Assembly (NCBI GenBank): GCA_022750125.1 | Contig: JAKIWH010000008.1 | Span: 1-38,811 of the forward strand | DNA length: 38,811 nucleotides | Direction of reading: 5' to 3' | Origin: Thermoplasmata archaeon | Lineage (GTDB): Archaea; Thermoplasmatota; Thermoplasmata; Lutacidiplasmatales; UBA184 | Part shown: piece after piece, positions 1 through 8,875 of the stretch | How positions within the stretch are numbered: the first letter of the stretch is position 1 | Layout: every line of letters starts with the position of its first letter | Translations under genes and position numbers: made by a program | The notes under the pieces: model-generated | Told to the model about the DNA's origin: nothing | What the model saw: the letters and a program-made list of their open reading frames with translations, nothing else | The model's database searches: none

Positions 1-406
1 CCCCGACCATGAGTTGGTGGTCCGCCGAGGGGAAGCTTTGGAGGAGCCGGCACTCGAAGCTCCCCAGGGTGCCCTCCAAGAGCGGCAGCCCGTCCCGGCC
101 GGGACGTACCTTGAGGTCCCGGAACTTCTCGGGTCCTGGAACGGCCCGCGCGAAGCTCTCCGAGATCGCCCGTTGGTCGTGCGCGAGCAGGTTCACCGCG
201 AACCGCCCGGTACGGGCGATCACGGGCGTGGTGTCGGCGTCGTTCGAGAGGGAGACCAGGAGCGTGGGCGGATGGAGGGAGATCGAAAGGAAGGCGTTCA
301 CGGTGAGGCCGTACGGTCGGCCCCCTTCGGCGGCGGTGACGACGGAGACGCCGGTCGCCCAGCGGGCCATGAGCGCACGGAATCGCGACGGGTCGGCCGT
401 GCTCAC
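1..406 (-). CDS. Flavin reductase-like domain protein (partial, runs off the window)
   Basis: Own reverse-strand translation MSTADPSRFRALMARWATGVSVVTAAEGGRPYGLTVNAFLSISLHPPTLLVSLSNDADTTPVI... matches the RutF/HpaC-type flavin reductase pattern; GTG start overlaps the upstream stop (GTGA). Confidence 0.85.
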   Translation of the reverse strand, partial: MSTADPSRFRALMARWATGVSVVTAAEGGRPYGLTVNAFLSISLHPPTLLVSLSNDADTTPVIARTGRFAVNLLAHDQRAISESFARAVPGPEKFRDLKVRPGRDGLPLLEGTLGSFECRLLQSFPSADHQLMVG

Positions 407-1503
407 TCCTCCCTCCACTTGAACGTCACGATGGCCGCGAGGAAGATGGCGAGCGCGATCACGAACACGACGGCGAAGTCGAGGAGCGCCCGGGTGGGGC
501 TGTTGAACAGCATGACCGAGTTCAACCCGTCGATGACGTAGTAGAGCGGGAGGACCTTCGCGAACTCCTGGAGGAGCGGCGGGAACCCCGTCGTGGGGAA
601 GAAGGTCCCCGAGAGGAACATCATCGGGAAGGTGATGATGTTCCCGATCACGGCAGCGCTCTCGGGGCTACGGCTCACCGACCCCGCGAGCATGCCGAGC
701 GACACGAAGAGGAACGGGCCCACCATCAGGAACGGCAACATCCCGAGCGAGAGCGTCACGTGCGCCCCGAAGCCGAAGATTCCCACGAGCAGCATCACCG
801 CCGCCGAGAGGAAGGTGAGCAGGATGTACCACACGACCCGGGAGGTGAGCCACTCGGCCCGGGTGAGCGGAGTGAGGGAGAGCTGGCGGAAGAACCCCTC
901 CTTCCGGTAGGTCGAGACGAGCTCGACCATCGAGAACATCGGGCTCGTCAGGATGGAGAATCCGATGAGCCCCGGGATCAAGTAGTCGATGTACGCGAAC
1001 GACCGGCTCGTCACCGTGAGCGAATCTACCCCGATGATCGGCATCGCGTGCGCCGCCCGGAAGTTGAGCTGCGTGACCGCGGAGTTCACGGCCGCCTCGA
1101 CGAGCCCCGAGGAGCTCGGGTTCCCAGGATCCGTGTAGACGGTGAGGTTCACCGCGGAGTGTGCGGTGATGGAGGCGCCGAACCCCTGGGGGATGAGGAG
1201 TCCCACCGGATCCTCGGCGTTGAACAGGTAGTGTCCGAACTGCGAGGGGTCCATCGGCCCGACAAAGTTGAGTTTGACGAGGCCGGTCGCGTTGAGCGCA
1301 TCGAGGAACGCGGTCGTCGAGTTCGAGTGGTCGAGGAGGAGCGTGGGGAGGTCGACCGCGGTCGTCGCGCTCCCGGAGAAGATGAGCCCAAAGAGTCCGA
1401 TCAGGATGATCGGGAAGACGAGGGAGAAGAACAGCCCGATCGGGTTGCGCGTGTACTGGCGGGCGACGATGGGCAGATCCGCCGCGACGCGGAAGAGCTT
1501 CAC
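403..1503 (-). CDS. ABC-2 type transporter permease
   Basis: VKLFRVAADLPIVARQYTRNPIGLFFSLVFPIILIGLFG...; N-terminal TM, large extracytoplasmic domain, then TM helices and an LPLYYVIDGLN-type C-terminus; only this part of the 1195-aa ORF is plausible. Confidence 0.85.
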   Translation of the reverse strand: MKLFRVAADLPIVARQYTRNPIGLFFSLVFPIILIGLFGLIFSGSATTAVDLPTLLLDHSNSTTAFLDALNATGLVKLNFVGPMDPSQFGHYLFNAEDPVGLLIPQGFGASITAHSAVNLTVYTDPGNPSSSGLVEAAVNSAVTQLNFRAAHAMPIIGVDSLTVTSRSFAYIDYLIPGLIGFSILTSPMFSMVELVSTYRKEGFFRQLSLTPLTRAEWLTSRVVWYILLTFLSAAVMLLVGIFGFGAHVTLSLGMLPFLMVGPFLFVSLGMLAGSVSRSPESAAVIGNIITFPMMFLSGTFFPTTGFPPLLQEFAKVLPLYYVIDGLNSVMLFNSPTRALLDFAVVFVIALAIFLAAIVTFKWREE

Positions 1504-2429
1504 GCCGCCTCCGACTTGATCACACCGTCGTCCATCCGGCCCACGAGCCGGACGAACACGTCCTCGAGGGTGTCCCGCACCACCGAAAAGCGCTCCCACG
1601 GGAGCCGGCTCTCTTGGAGCGCCGCGAGCACCTTGAGCGCGTCCTCCTTCTCGCGGAGCTCCACCTCGACGTGGTGGTTCTCCGCCGTCACCGCGAACGG
1701 GATGTGGCTCGCGAGGTACCGCGCGACCTCGGGCCCCGCCTCGAAGCGCAGCCGGTCCGGCCGTCCGTGCGCGGCCACGATCGTCTCGGGGGGTCCGCGG
1801 GCGATGATCTTCCCGTGGTGGATGATCGCGACGTCGTCCGCGAGGAGCGACGCCTCCTCGAGGTAGTGCGTCGTGAGGAACACCGTCCGTCCGTCCGCCT
1901 TGAGCGAGCGGATCACCTCCCAGATCCCGCGGCGCGCCTGCGGGTCGAGGCCGGTCGTCGGCTCGTCGAGGAACAGCACCTTCGGGTCGTTCACGAGCGA
2001 GAGCGCGAGGCCGAGCTTCTGTTTCTGCCCCCCGGAGAGGGTGTCGAACTTGGCGTCCGCCTTCTCCTCGAGGTACACGCGCTTCAGGATCGCGATCGGG
2101 TCCGCGGGGGTGGCGAACAGGCGAGCGTAGTACTCGATCGCCTCGCGTGGGTGGATCTTCTCGAAGAACCGGAACTCCTGCGGGATGACGCCGATCCGCT
2201 GGTGGAGCTTCGCCCCGTCCTTCCACGGGTCGAGTCCCAGCACCTCCACGGTCCCCGCGCTCCGGTTCCGTAGCCCCTCGAGGATCTCGACGGTCGTCGT
2301 CTTGCCGGCGCCGTTCGGGCCGAGGAAGGCGAAGACGTGGCCCTCGGGCACTTCGAAGCTCACGCCGTCCACCGCCCGGACCGGGCCGTAGGCCTTCGCG
2401 AGCCCCTCGACCCGTATCGCGCTCGGCAC
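1500..2429 (-). CDS. ABC transporter ATP-binding protein (ABC-2 exporter, DrrA/CcmA-like)
   Basis: Walker A GPNGAGKTTT, signature LSGGQKQKLGLALSLV, Walker B VLFLDEPTTGLDP; overlaps the permease. Confidence 0.95.
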   Translation of the reverse strand: MPSAIRVEGLAKAYGPVRAVDGVSFEVPEGHVFAFLGPNGAGKTTTVEILEGLRNRSAGTVEVLGLDPWKDGAKLHQRIGVIPQEFRFFEKIHPREAIEYYARLFATPADPIAILKRVYLEEKADAKFDTLSGGQKQKLGLALSLVNDPKVLFLDEPTTGLDPQARRGIWEVIRSLKADGRTVFLTTHYLEEASLLADDVAIIHHGKIIARGPPETIVAAHGRPDRLRFEAGPEVARYLASHIPFAVTAENHHVEVELREKEDALKVLAALQESRLPWERFSVVRDTLEDVFVRLVGRMDDGVIKSEAA

Positions 2430-2462
2430 GGCCGACCCGACGCCCGCCTCGGGTTAAGAGGT

Positions 2463-4670
2463 CTATCGGTCGACGGTGATCGAGAGGCGAGCGGAGCGGC
2501 TCGCAGCCGACGTTTCGCCGCCGGGACCGGTGAGGGTCACGGGGGAGGGACCCGAGTACTCCGCCTCGAGCCGGTGCCCCTCCCGGTGCAGGTCGAGACG
2601 CCCACCGCCGAGCCGCACGCCCCGGAGCGAGGCGTGCTCCCACCCGGGCGGGAGGTCCGGCCGGAGGTGGATCCTCCCCTCGCCGAGCTCGGGGTCGATG
2701 CCCCACAACCTCTCGAAGAGGAGCGCGAGGAACGGAGCGAACGACATCCCGAGGAGGAAGCAGGAGTTCCACGGCTCGGGGCGGTCGCCGCGGTAGCATT
2801 CGTTCGCGTAGCCGCGCTCCGCGACGAGCGTCCGGGCGAGCAGCTCGAGGTACCCGAGCCCGAGCTCCCGTTCGCCGGCCGCGAGCGCCGCCTCGGCGGC
2901 CCACCCGGTCGCGATCGGCCAGACCTGCCCCTCGTGGTAGGCGAGCGGGTCGAACCGAGGGTCCCGGTTCGAGAGGGTCCGTACCCCCCACGGGGTCGAA
3001 AGGTCCTCTTCCGCGGCACGCCGCACGACCGCGCGCGCGTGCGGCACGGGCAGCAACCCCGCCGCGACCGCGCGCAGCGCGTTCGGCCGGAGCGTCCGGA
3101 CGGGCGCGCCGTTGCGGATCGAGTCCGCGAGGTACCGCTCCTCGGGCCAATCGTACGCGCGGGGCAGCTCCACCTCGAGCCGTCGCGCCGCCTGCGCGGC
3201 CGCGCTGGCCGCCTCCCGCTCCCCACCGTGCCCCTCGAGCTCGGCGAGCGAGCGGAGCGCCTCGATCCCGAGCACCTGGACATCGATCGCATGGTCGCGA
3301 CGGTCCGCCGAGTCCCAGATCGTGGTGTCCACCGAGTCGATCCCGAACCGCACGTCCGAGAGCCCCTCGGTGGCCGCGGTCATGGAGGCGACCTCGCCGC
3401 CGTTCCGGATCCACCCCGTGGAGGGGTCCTGCCGCGCCGCGAGCCACGCACCGACCCTGCGAAGCGCCGGTCGAAGGTCGCGGGAGAGCCGCGCGTCCCC
3501 GGTGTGGTCGAGGTGCCGCCGAACTACCCCCGGGTAGTACAGGGTAGTGTCCGAGGTCCCGTACAGGAAGACGGGGCCCGGCGAGAGCTGCATCGGGAGC
3601 TCCCCCGGCTCCGCGCCCAGGATGGGTAGGCGCACCGGCGACTGGAAATCGAACACCGATCGAAGGGAGCGATCCGCCCAGGCGGCGTCCCCCATCCAGA
3701 GGACGGCGGGGAGCATCCAGGCGAGGTCCCGGCACCAGATCGCCGAGTACCACGGAACGCCGGCCCGGAGCCCGGTGAGACCTCGGAGCGGTGCGTAGTA
3801 GAGGGAGCGGAGAGCGCCCCGGGCGAGGGAGTAGGCTGCCTCGATCTGCGGCGCCTCGGGTAGCGAGAGCGTTGGCGTGTACGCCTCCCACTCCTCGTAG
3901 TACGCCTCGAGCAGGCCCGCCTCCCCGGCGCGGGCGGACGGTCTCCGACGCTCGGTGGCCCTGCGCACGTTCCTGTCGAGACCTCCCCACAGATCGAGGC
4001 GCAGCCGCGCGGGATCGGATTCCGAGGCTGCGAGGCTCCAGCTCGCCCCGAGCTCCCGGAGCTCACCGCGGAATCGGACACCGTCCCACGCTCGTCCGTC
4101 CCGGGTCCAACCCGTAGGTGCCGGCGTCGACTCGAGACAGAAGGCGGAGCCGGCGGCCGCCACGAGAAGTCGCTGGCCCAGGAGCTCGGCCGAGTACTCG
4201 TACGGCTTCACCCCCTCGAGAAGGAGCGGCGCGAGGAACGGTTCGAGCATGCACTCGACCACCACCGGCCGACGCTCGGACCCTTCGACAGAAACCTCGA
4301 GGTCCCTAGCAACGCCGGGGGGCGAGAGCAGCGGGTAAACGTGCTGACGGAGACGAACGTCGCCCGCCCCGTGCTCGCTCTCGACCTTCGTCCGATGCAC
4401 GCGGAGCCGCCGGAACGCCGGCTCGAGTCCCGCGATGCCCCCGGGCGACCCGAAGCGCACCTTCCAACCTGCGACGAGGCGGATGCCGTCGACGCTCACG
4501 CCCGCCCACTCGACGCGGGCTCCCCGGCACTCCCGGGTCCAGGTGAACTCTCCCGAGCCCGAGAGGATCCCTTCGGAGCGGGGACCGGTGAGAAGTACGG
4601 GCTGGTCCGGCTCCGGGCTACGGCTCTCCCAGAGGAGCTCCGCCGGTCGCGCGCCAGCTCGGGGGCTCAC
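2463..4670 (-). CDS. Amylo-alpha-1,6-glucosidase / glycogen debranching-like glycosidase
   Basis: GVPWYSAIWCRDLAWMLPAVLW..., STGWIRNGG, YHEGQVWPIATGW motifs of (alpha/alpha)6-barrel debranching-type enzymes; GTG start at 4670 overlaps the upstream gene. Confidence 0.75.
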   Translation of the reverse strand: MSPRAGARPAELLWESRSPEPDQPVLLTGPRSEGILSGSGEFTWTRECRGARVEWAGVSVDGIRLVAGWKVRFGSPGGIAGLEPAFRRLRVHRTKVESEHGAGDVRLRQHVYPLLSPPGVARDLEVSVEGSERRPVVVECMLEPFLAPLLLEGVKPYEYSAELLGQRLLVAAAGSAFCLESTPAPTGWTRDGRAWDGVRFRGELRELGASWSLAASESDPARLRLDLWGGLDRNVRRATERRRPSARAGEAGLLEAYYEEWEAYTPTLSLPEAPQIEAAYSLARGALRSLYYAPLRGLTGLRAGVPWYSAIWCRDLAWMLPAVLWMGDAAWADRSLRSVFDFQSPVRLPILGAEPGELPMQLSPGPVFLYGTSDTTLYYPGVVRRHLDHTGDARLSRDLRPALRRVGAWLAARQDPSTGWIRNGGEVASMTAATEGLSDVRFGIDSVDTTIWDSADRRDHAIDVQVLGIEALRSLAELEGHGGEREAASAAAQAARRLEVELPRAYDWPEERYLADSIRNGAPVRTLRPNALRAVAAGLLPVPHARAVVRRAAEEDLSTPWGVRTLSNRDPRFDPLAYHEGQVWPIATGWAAEAALAAGERELGLGYLELLARTLVAERGYANECYRGDRPEPWNSCFLLGMSFAPFLALLFERLWGIDPELGEGRIHLRPDLPPGWEHASLRGVRLGGGRLDLHREGHRLEAEYSGPSPVTLTGPGGETSAASRSARLSITVDR

Positions 4671-5140
4671 GCATCCGCCTCGAACCGCTCGGTGAACTCG
4701 ATCCACGCCACGGGGGGGATGGCGACGCTTCGGAGCTCGAGCCGGACCGTGTGCATCCCCGGGGACACGGTCGCGCTCTCGAATCGGAATCGGTGGCGAA
4801 CGCCCACCGGAAGTTCCACCGGGGCGCGCGCGTCGATCGACGCGAAGCTCCGCTCCCTCCCCGTGGAGCAGGGGTCGACGAACGCCCGCTCGCCGGGGAC
4901 GGGGGTACTGTCGACGCGTGCGGAGAGGGAGGAGAACGCACCCGTGCGCAGCGGGGGGTTCCGAAGTTCGAAACGGAGGCCGTTCGACGCCGAACGGAAG
5001 GAGGAAGGTTCGAGCATGTTTTCCCGGAGCAGCTCGGCGCTCCGGAGGAGACCCGCGAGGGAATCGGTTCCGAACGCCCAGCCGATCACCGCTCCCTGCT
5101 CGAGGAGCGCAAGCCGGCTGCGGATCGAGCGGAGGTCCAT
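4667..5140 (-). CDS. Hypothetical protein upstream of the debranching-like enzyme
   Basis: MDLRSIRSRLALLEQGAVIGWAFGTDSLAGLLRSAELL...; ATG preceded at about 22-25 nt by an AATAAATC TATA-like box; overlaps the next gene. Confidence 0.65.
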   Translation of the reverse strand: MDLRSIRSRLALLEQGAVIGWAFGTDSLAGLLRSAELLRENMLEPSSFRSASNGLRFELRNPPLRTGAFSSLSARVDSTPVPGERAFVDPCSTGRERSFASIDARAPVELPVGVRHRFRFESATVSPGMHTVRLELRSVAIPPVAWIEFTERFEADA

Positions 5141-5162
5141 TCCCCCGGGAGCGAGCTGGGAT

Positions 5163-5372
5163 TTATTCGTTCGCCGGCGGGGGAGGCCCCACGGCTTCTC
5201 CGGACGGAGAGTAGCTCTCCGGCCGGGGCAAGCCTGACGGGCCGCCCCGCGGGGTGGGCCGCGGAGCGGTCGGACGCGTCGGCCGCGGCCCGAGGGCCGC
5301 CCAGTGCACCAGCGTCCGTCCGCGTCGGTCCAGGGGGACACCGAATCCCGCCCGGCGATCCCGCGACGTCAC
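5163..5372 (-). CDS. Candidate small proline-rich protein (69 aa) of unknown function
   Basis: GTG start lies about 23-27 nt after CTAAATATC (TATA-like); fills the space between flanking genes; could instead be a non-coding RNA. Confidence 0.35.
   Translation of the reverse strand: MTSRDRRAGFGVPLDRRGRTLVHWAALGPRPTRPTAPRPTPRGGPSGLPRPESYSPSGEAVGPPPPANE
5205..5221. repeat. Perfect 7-bp inverted repeat with 3-nt loop (CGGAGAG-TAG-CTCTCCG)
   Basis: Read directly from the sequence. Confidence 0.8.
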
Positions 5373-5390
5373 GGTAGGACGAACGACCGA

Positions 5391-5426
5391 CGATATTTAG
5401 CTACGTTTCCGTTAAATCCGTTAAAT
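5391..5426 (-). promoter_or_regulatory. Promoter region: TATA-like box plus tandem 9-bp repeat ATTTAACGG x2
   Basis: Plus strand 5409-5426 CCGTTAAATCCGTTAAAT; TATA-like box 5391-5400. Confidence 0.5.
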
Positions 5427-5438
5427 GCGAAAATGCAG

Positions 5439-6284
5439 TTAAGGGATGGTGGTGCTCGTCGGAGGTTCCTGGCCGAAGAGCGCGAGCGCGAGCCTCCCTT
5501 GGGGCGTGATCCCGACGCGCCCCCGCGCACCGCTCCGCTCGCCGGCGACGAACCCCCACCGGTTCTCGAGCGGCTCCAAGCGGTTGCGGAGCCGGCTGTG
5601 CTGCGCCTGCGGTGAAGGGGAGTGTCCCCCGCCGTCCGCCGGTCGATCGAGTCCCAGCTCCCGGATGAGCTCGCGTTTCGCGAGCCGGCCTCCGCGGCGG
5701 TCGAGCGCTTCGAGCACCTCGACGAGCTCGCGCGACGGCGCGCGAAGCTCGTACACCGAGACCGGGTCGATCCGGGCGACGACATCGTTCACCGTGCGTA
5801 CCTTCGGGGTGAGTCCCGAGTACCACGCCCGGGAGACCTGCACGTAGTACGGCTCCCCTTTCCACAGCATGCAGGCGAGGGTGCCGGCGATCGCCGTGAT
5901 CTTCGTTCCGGTCGAGACGTTCACGCGGATCGGCACGACGTCGAGCGCGTGGCGGTCGGTGCGCCGCTCGGCTGCGAAGATCCTCCGCAGCGCCGCGAGC
6001 GCCCCGAAGACGTCCCAGATATCGGTGCGCACGAGCCGCACCTCGACCGGCCACGGGGCCCGGGCCAGTCGCCGGCGCACCTCCTCGACGAACGGCTCGG
6101 CCGCGTCGGCGCTCTCGCGGGTGAGCAGGTACACCCGGTCCGCGCGCTCGCGAAGGACCGGCTCGACCACCCGCTCCACCTCGAAGCCGACCGGGGCGAG
6201 GTGGATCCGGGCGTGCGGGTCCCCCACGACCGCGCGGGCCGCCACGGACCGCGGGCTTCGGCGCCGAGAAGGACGGGACGGCAT
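5439..6284 (-). CDS. CARF-like domain / winged-HTH transcriptional regulator (HFX_2341/DUF6293-like)
   Basis: IHLAPVGFEVERVVEPVLRERADRVYLLTRE... N-terminus and RVNVSTGTKITAIAG motif, C-terminal RLRNRLEPLENRWGFV...GRVGITPQGRLAL wHTH. Confidence 0.7.
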   Translation of the reverse strand: MPSRPSRRRSPRSVAARAVVGDPHARIHLAPVGFEVERVVEPVLRERADRVYLLTRESADAAEPFVEEVRRRLARAPWPVEVRLVRTDIWDVFGALAALRRIFAAERRTDRHALDVVPIRVNVSTGTKITAIAGTLACMLWKGEPYYVQVSRAWYSGLTPKVRTVNDVVARIDPVSVYELRAPSRELVEVLEALDRRGGRLAKRELIRELGLDRPADGGGHSPSPQAQHSRLRNRLEPLENRWGFVAGERSGARGRVGITPQGRLALALFGQEPPTSTTIP

Positions 6285-6385
6285 CGGTAGAGTAACCGTC
6301 CGAGCGGCCCGGCGGTTAAGAGGCTCGCGCCGACGGCCGGCGCGCGCGCAAACGGCTATGGGGCTCGGCTCGTCTCGAGCCGTCC

Positions 6386-7651
6386 GTGCCGGAGGAGAGC
6401 GAGTCCTGGAAACCTCAGTCGCTCCTCGCGGCCGCCTACCGGGCCGCCGTGACCGGTGCGGACGGCTACCGCGCGGTACGCTCGGCGCTGCGCGTCGACC
6501 GAGGAATACTCCGGCTCGGCAACCGGTTCGCGCCGATCGGACGGTACCGGGAGATCGCGTTCGTGGCGCTCGGGAACGCCTCCGCCTCGCTCGCGCTCGC
6601 AGCGTCGGAAGCCCTCGGGGAGCGGCTCACCCAGGGGTACGCCGCCGGACCGGTGGCGCTCCCCGAGAGCGTGCCGTTCCACTCGCTCGTCGTGCCCTCT
6701 CCCGTCCCCGGCACCTCGCAAGGGCTCGAGGCCTCGCACGCGGTGCTCGAGCTCGCTGCCGGTCTCGGCGAGCCCGACCTCCTGCTCCTGCTCTTGAGCC
6801 CGGGTGCCGCGGGCTCGCTCGTGGAGCCTCCCACGGGGATGGACGGGAAGTCGTGGGGAGAGCTGCTCCAGCGCGCGTCCCGCGAGCTCGGTTCCGTCGA
6901 GGCGGGGCTGCTCGCGCGGGTCTTCGGCTCGGGGAGCACCGGAGGGCGTCTTCCTTCCTTGACCGGGGCCGACGTGGAGACGCTCATCGTTGAGGAGGGT
7001 CTCGGTGGGGCGCTCGTCGGCGGCGGTCCGACCATTCCGGTCACCGAGGAGGAACGGGCGCGGGCGGCCGCCCTGCTCGGCCGGCTCGGCGAGCCGGCCC
7101 GAGGACTCTCCTCCAGTTCGGAAGCGGCGGGCCGGCCCGCGGTCCGCACCCCCTCCCGGCCGGTCGTGGTGGCGGGCCCGGCCGACGCGATCCGCTCCGC
7201 GGGCGACGCTCTCGTCGACCGTCGTTGGTTCACCCGGCTCGGGACACTCTCGACACCGCTCCCCCCAGCGGCCGCGGCGGCGCTGCTCCTCGAGCGAGGG
7301 GAGGCGGAGCTCCGTGCCCTCGGGGGCCGTCTTCCCGCGATCGGAAGCAGGGGAAGCACGGCCTCCCAGGGGCTCGCGGTGTTCGCGGGGGTCACGCTCG
7401 GGGGCCCCGAAGGGGCGCTGCCCGCCGGTGCCGCGGAGAGCTTCCTGGAGGCGGCGCGCTCCGGCCTCTCCCGCCGGGAGTCGGTGGTCGCGCTCCTGCC
7501 CACCCACGGCGGAGAGGAAGGGCCCGGAGCCGGGAGGTTCCTCCATCTCGACGCGAAGGGAAGCCCGGTGCGGGGAGGACTTCCGATGCGGGCCGGTATC
7601 ACGGACGTCGGCTCGGTCGCGCTTCTCCTCTTGCCGGCTCCCGCCGGGTAG
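6386..7651 (+). CDS. Glycerate 2-kinase-like (MOFRL/GckA family) protein, probably catalytically divergent
   Basis: AAYRAAVTGADGYRAVRSALRVDRGILRLG, QGLEASHAVLELAAGLGEPDLLLLLLSPGAAGSL, GGGPTIPV follow the family layout, but key motifs are altered. Confidence 0.6.
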   Translation: MPEESESWKPQSLLAAAYRAAVTGADGYRAVRSALRVDRGILRLGNRFAPIGRYREIAFVALGNASASLALAASEALGERLTQGYAAGPVALPESVPFHSLVVPSPVPGTSQGLEASHAVLELAAGLGEPDLLLLLLSPGAAGSLVEPPTGMDGKSWGELLQRASRELGSVEAGLLARVFGSGSTGGRLPSLTGADVETLIVEEGLGGALVGGGPTIPVTEEERARAAALLGRLGEPARGLSSSSEAAGRPAVRTPSRPVVVAGPADAIRSAGDALVDRRWFTRLGTLSTPLPPAAAAALLLERGEAELRALGGRLPAIGSRGSTASQGLAVFAGVTLGGPEGALPAGAAESFLEAARSGLSRRESVVALLPTHGGEEGPGAGRFLHLDAKGSPVRGGLPMRAGITDVGSVALLLLPAPAG

Positions 7652-7660
7652 GAGCTCCCT

Positions 7661-8875
7661 GTGGCGGGCGGCTACCGGGCGCTCCTGCGCGACCGGCGCT
7701 TCGCGCTCCTCCTCCTCTCGGCCGCCACGGGCGAGGCGGGGTACGCCCTCTACTCGCTCTCGATCGTCTGGCTCGCGTACCGGGAGTTTGGGAGCCTCAG
7801 CGTCGTGGGGCTCGTCCTAGGGGTCGAGTTCGGCGTCTACGCCCTCGTCTTCCTCGCGGGCCCGATCGTCGACCGCGCCCGCGACCTCCGTTCCGTCTGG
7901 CTTGTCGGCTACCCGCTCCAGGCAGCGGGTGCGTTCGCGATCGCGTTCCTCGCCACGAGCCGTTCCCTCTCCCTCCTCACGCTCCTGCCCCTCGTCGCCG
8001 GTCTCTCCTTCGTCTGGGATTTCACCTGGACCGCGACGAACGCGGCCCCTCCTCGGCTGGTTCCGCCCGGGCAACTTTTCCAGGCGAACGGCCTCCTCGC
8101 CGCCGCGACCGGGGGCAACCAGGTCGCCGGCTACACCGCGGGCGCGCTGCTCCTCGTGTTCGTCGGCCCTGCCGGTGGGCTCCTCGCGTACGGCGTCTTG
8201 AACCTCGCGGCGGCCGTTGTCGCGGCGGGAGTGGCGTTGCCCGCGGGGCCGCGGCTCCAGCCGCCGTTCCTCGCCGGGCTCGCGGACGGGTTCCGGTACC
8301 TGTTCGGTCGCTCCTCCGGGGCGTTACGTCCGTTCGCCCTGTGGGGCGCGCTGCAGGGGTTCATCTCGCCGGCGCCCCTTCTCCTCCTACCTCTCCTCAC
8401 CTCGGCTCGGTTCGCCAACCCCAGCCTCGCCTACGGGCTCCTCTTTGCGAGCTTCGGGGTGGGTGGGATCCTCGGGGCGCTCGCCGTCGGAGCCGCCAAC
8501 CTCCGCTCCCGGGTGGGCCAGCTCCTCGTCGGCGCTCTCCTCGCGGAGGGGGCGCTGTTCGCGCTCCTTCTCCTCCTCCCGAGCGCGCTCCCGTCGGCGG
8601 TACCGCTCTGGGCGGCGATCGGGATCGTCGACGGGACGTACTGGCTCGTCTTCCTCGCCTACCTGCAGGCCGCGAGCCCGCCCGAGCTGCTCGCGCGCAC
8701 GATGGCGGACGGCTACCTCGTGCGTGGCTCGGCCCGTACCGCAGGCGCGCTGGTGCTCGGCGTGGTCGGGGCGGCCGCCGGCGTCGCGGGGCTCGGCGAC
8801 CTCATCGCCGCCTACTTCCTCCTCCTCGCCGGCGGCACCCTCGCGGTGCCCGTGCTCCGGCGCCTCAGGTACTAG
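7661..8875 (+). CDS. MFS transporter
   Basis: About 12 hydrophobic segments; GYRALLRDRRFALLLLSAATGEAGYALYSLSIVWLAY start typical of MFS-3/enterobactin exporter-like proteins. Confidence 0.85.
   Translation: MAGGYRALLRDRRFALLLLSAATGEAGYALYSLSIVWLAYREFGSLSVVGLVLGVEFGVYALVFLAGPIVDRARDLRSVWLVGYPLQAAGAFAIAFLATSRSLSLLTLLPLVAGLSFVWDFTWTATNAAPPRLVPPGQLFQANGLLAAATGGNQVAGYTAGALLLVFVGPAGGLLAYGVLNLAAAVVAAGVALPAGPRLQPPFLAGLADGFRYLFGRSSGALRPFALWGALQGFISPAPLLLLPLLTSARFANPSLAYGLLFASFGVGGILGALAVGAANLRSRVGQLLVGALLAEGALFALLLLLPSALPSAVPLWAAIGIVDGTYWLVFLAYLQAASPPELLARTMADGYLVRGSARTAGALVLGVVGAAAGVAGLGDLIAAYFLLLAGGTLAVPVLRRLRY

Noticed and set aside
1504-3990. Upstream part of the 1195-aa minus-strand ORF (403..3990)
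   Set aside because: Arg/Gly/Pro-rich frame overlapping the ATPase and debranching genes; an artefact of high GC. Only 403-1503 is a credible permease.
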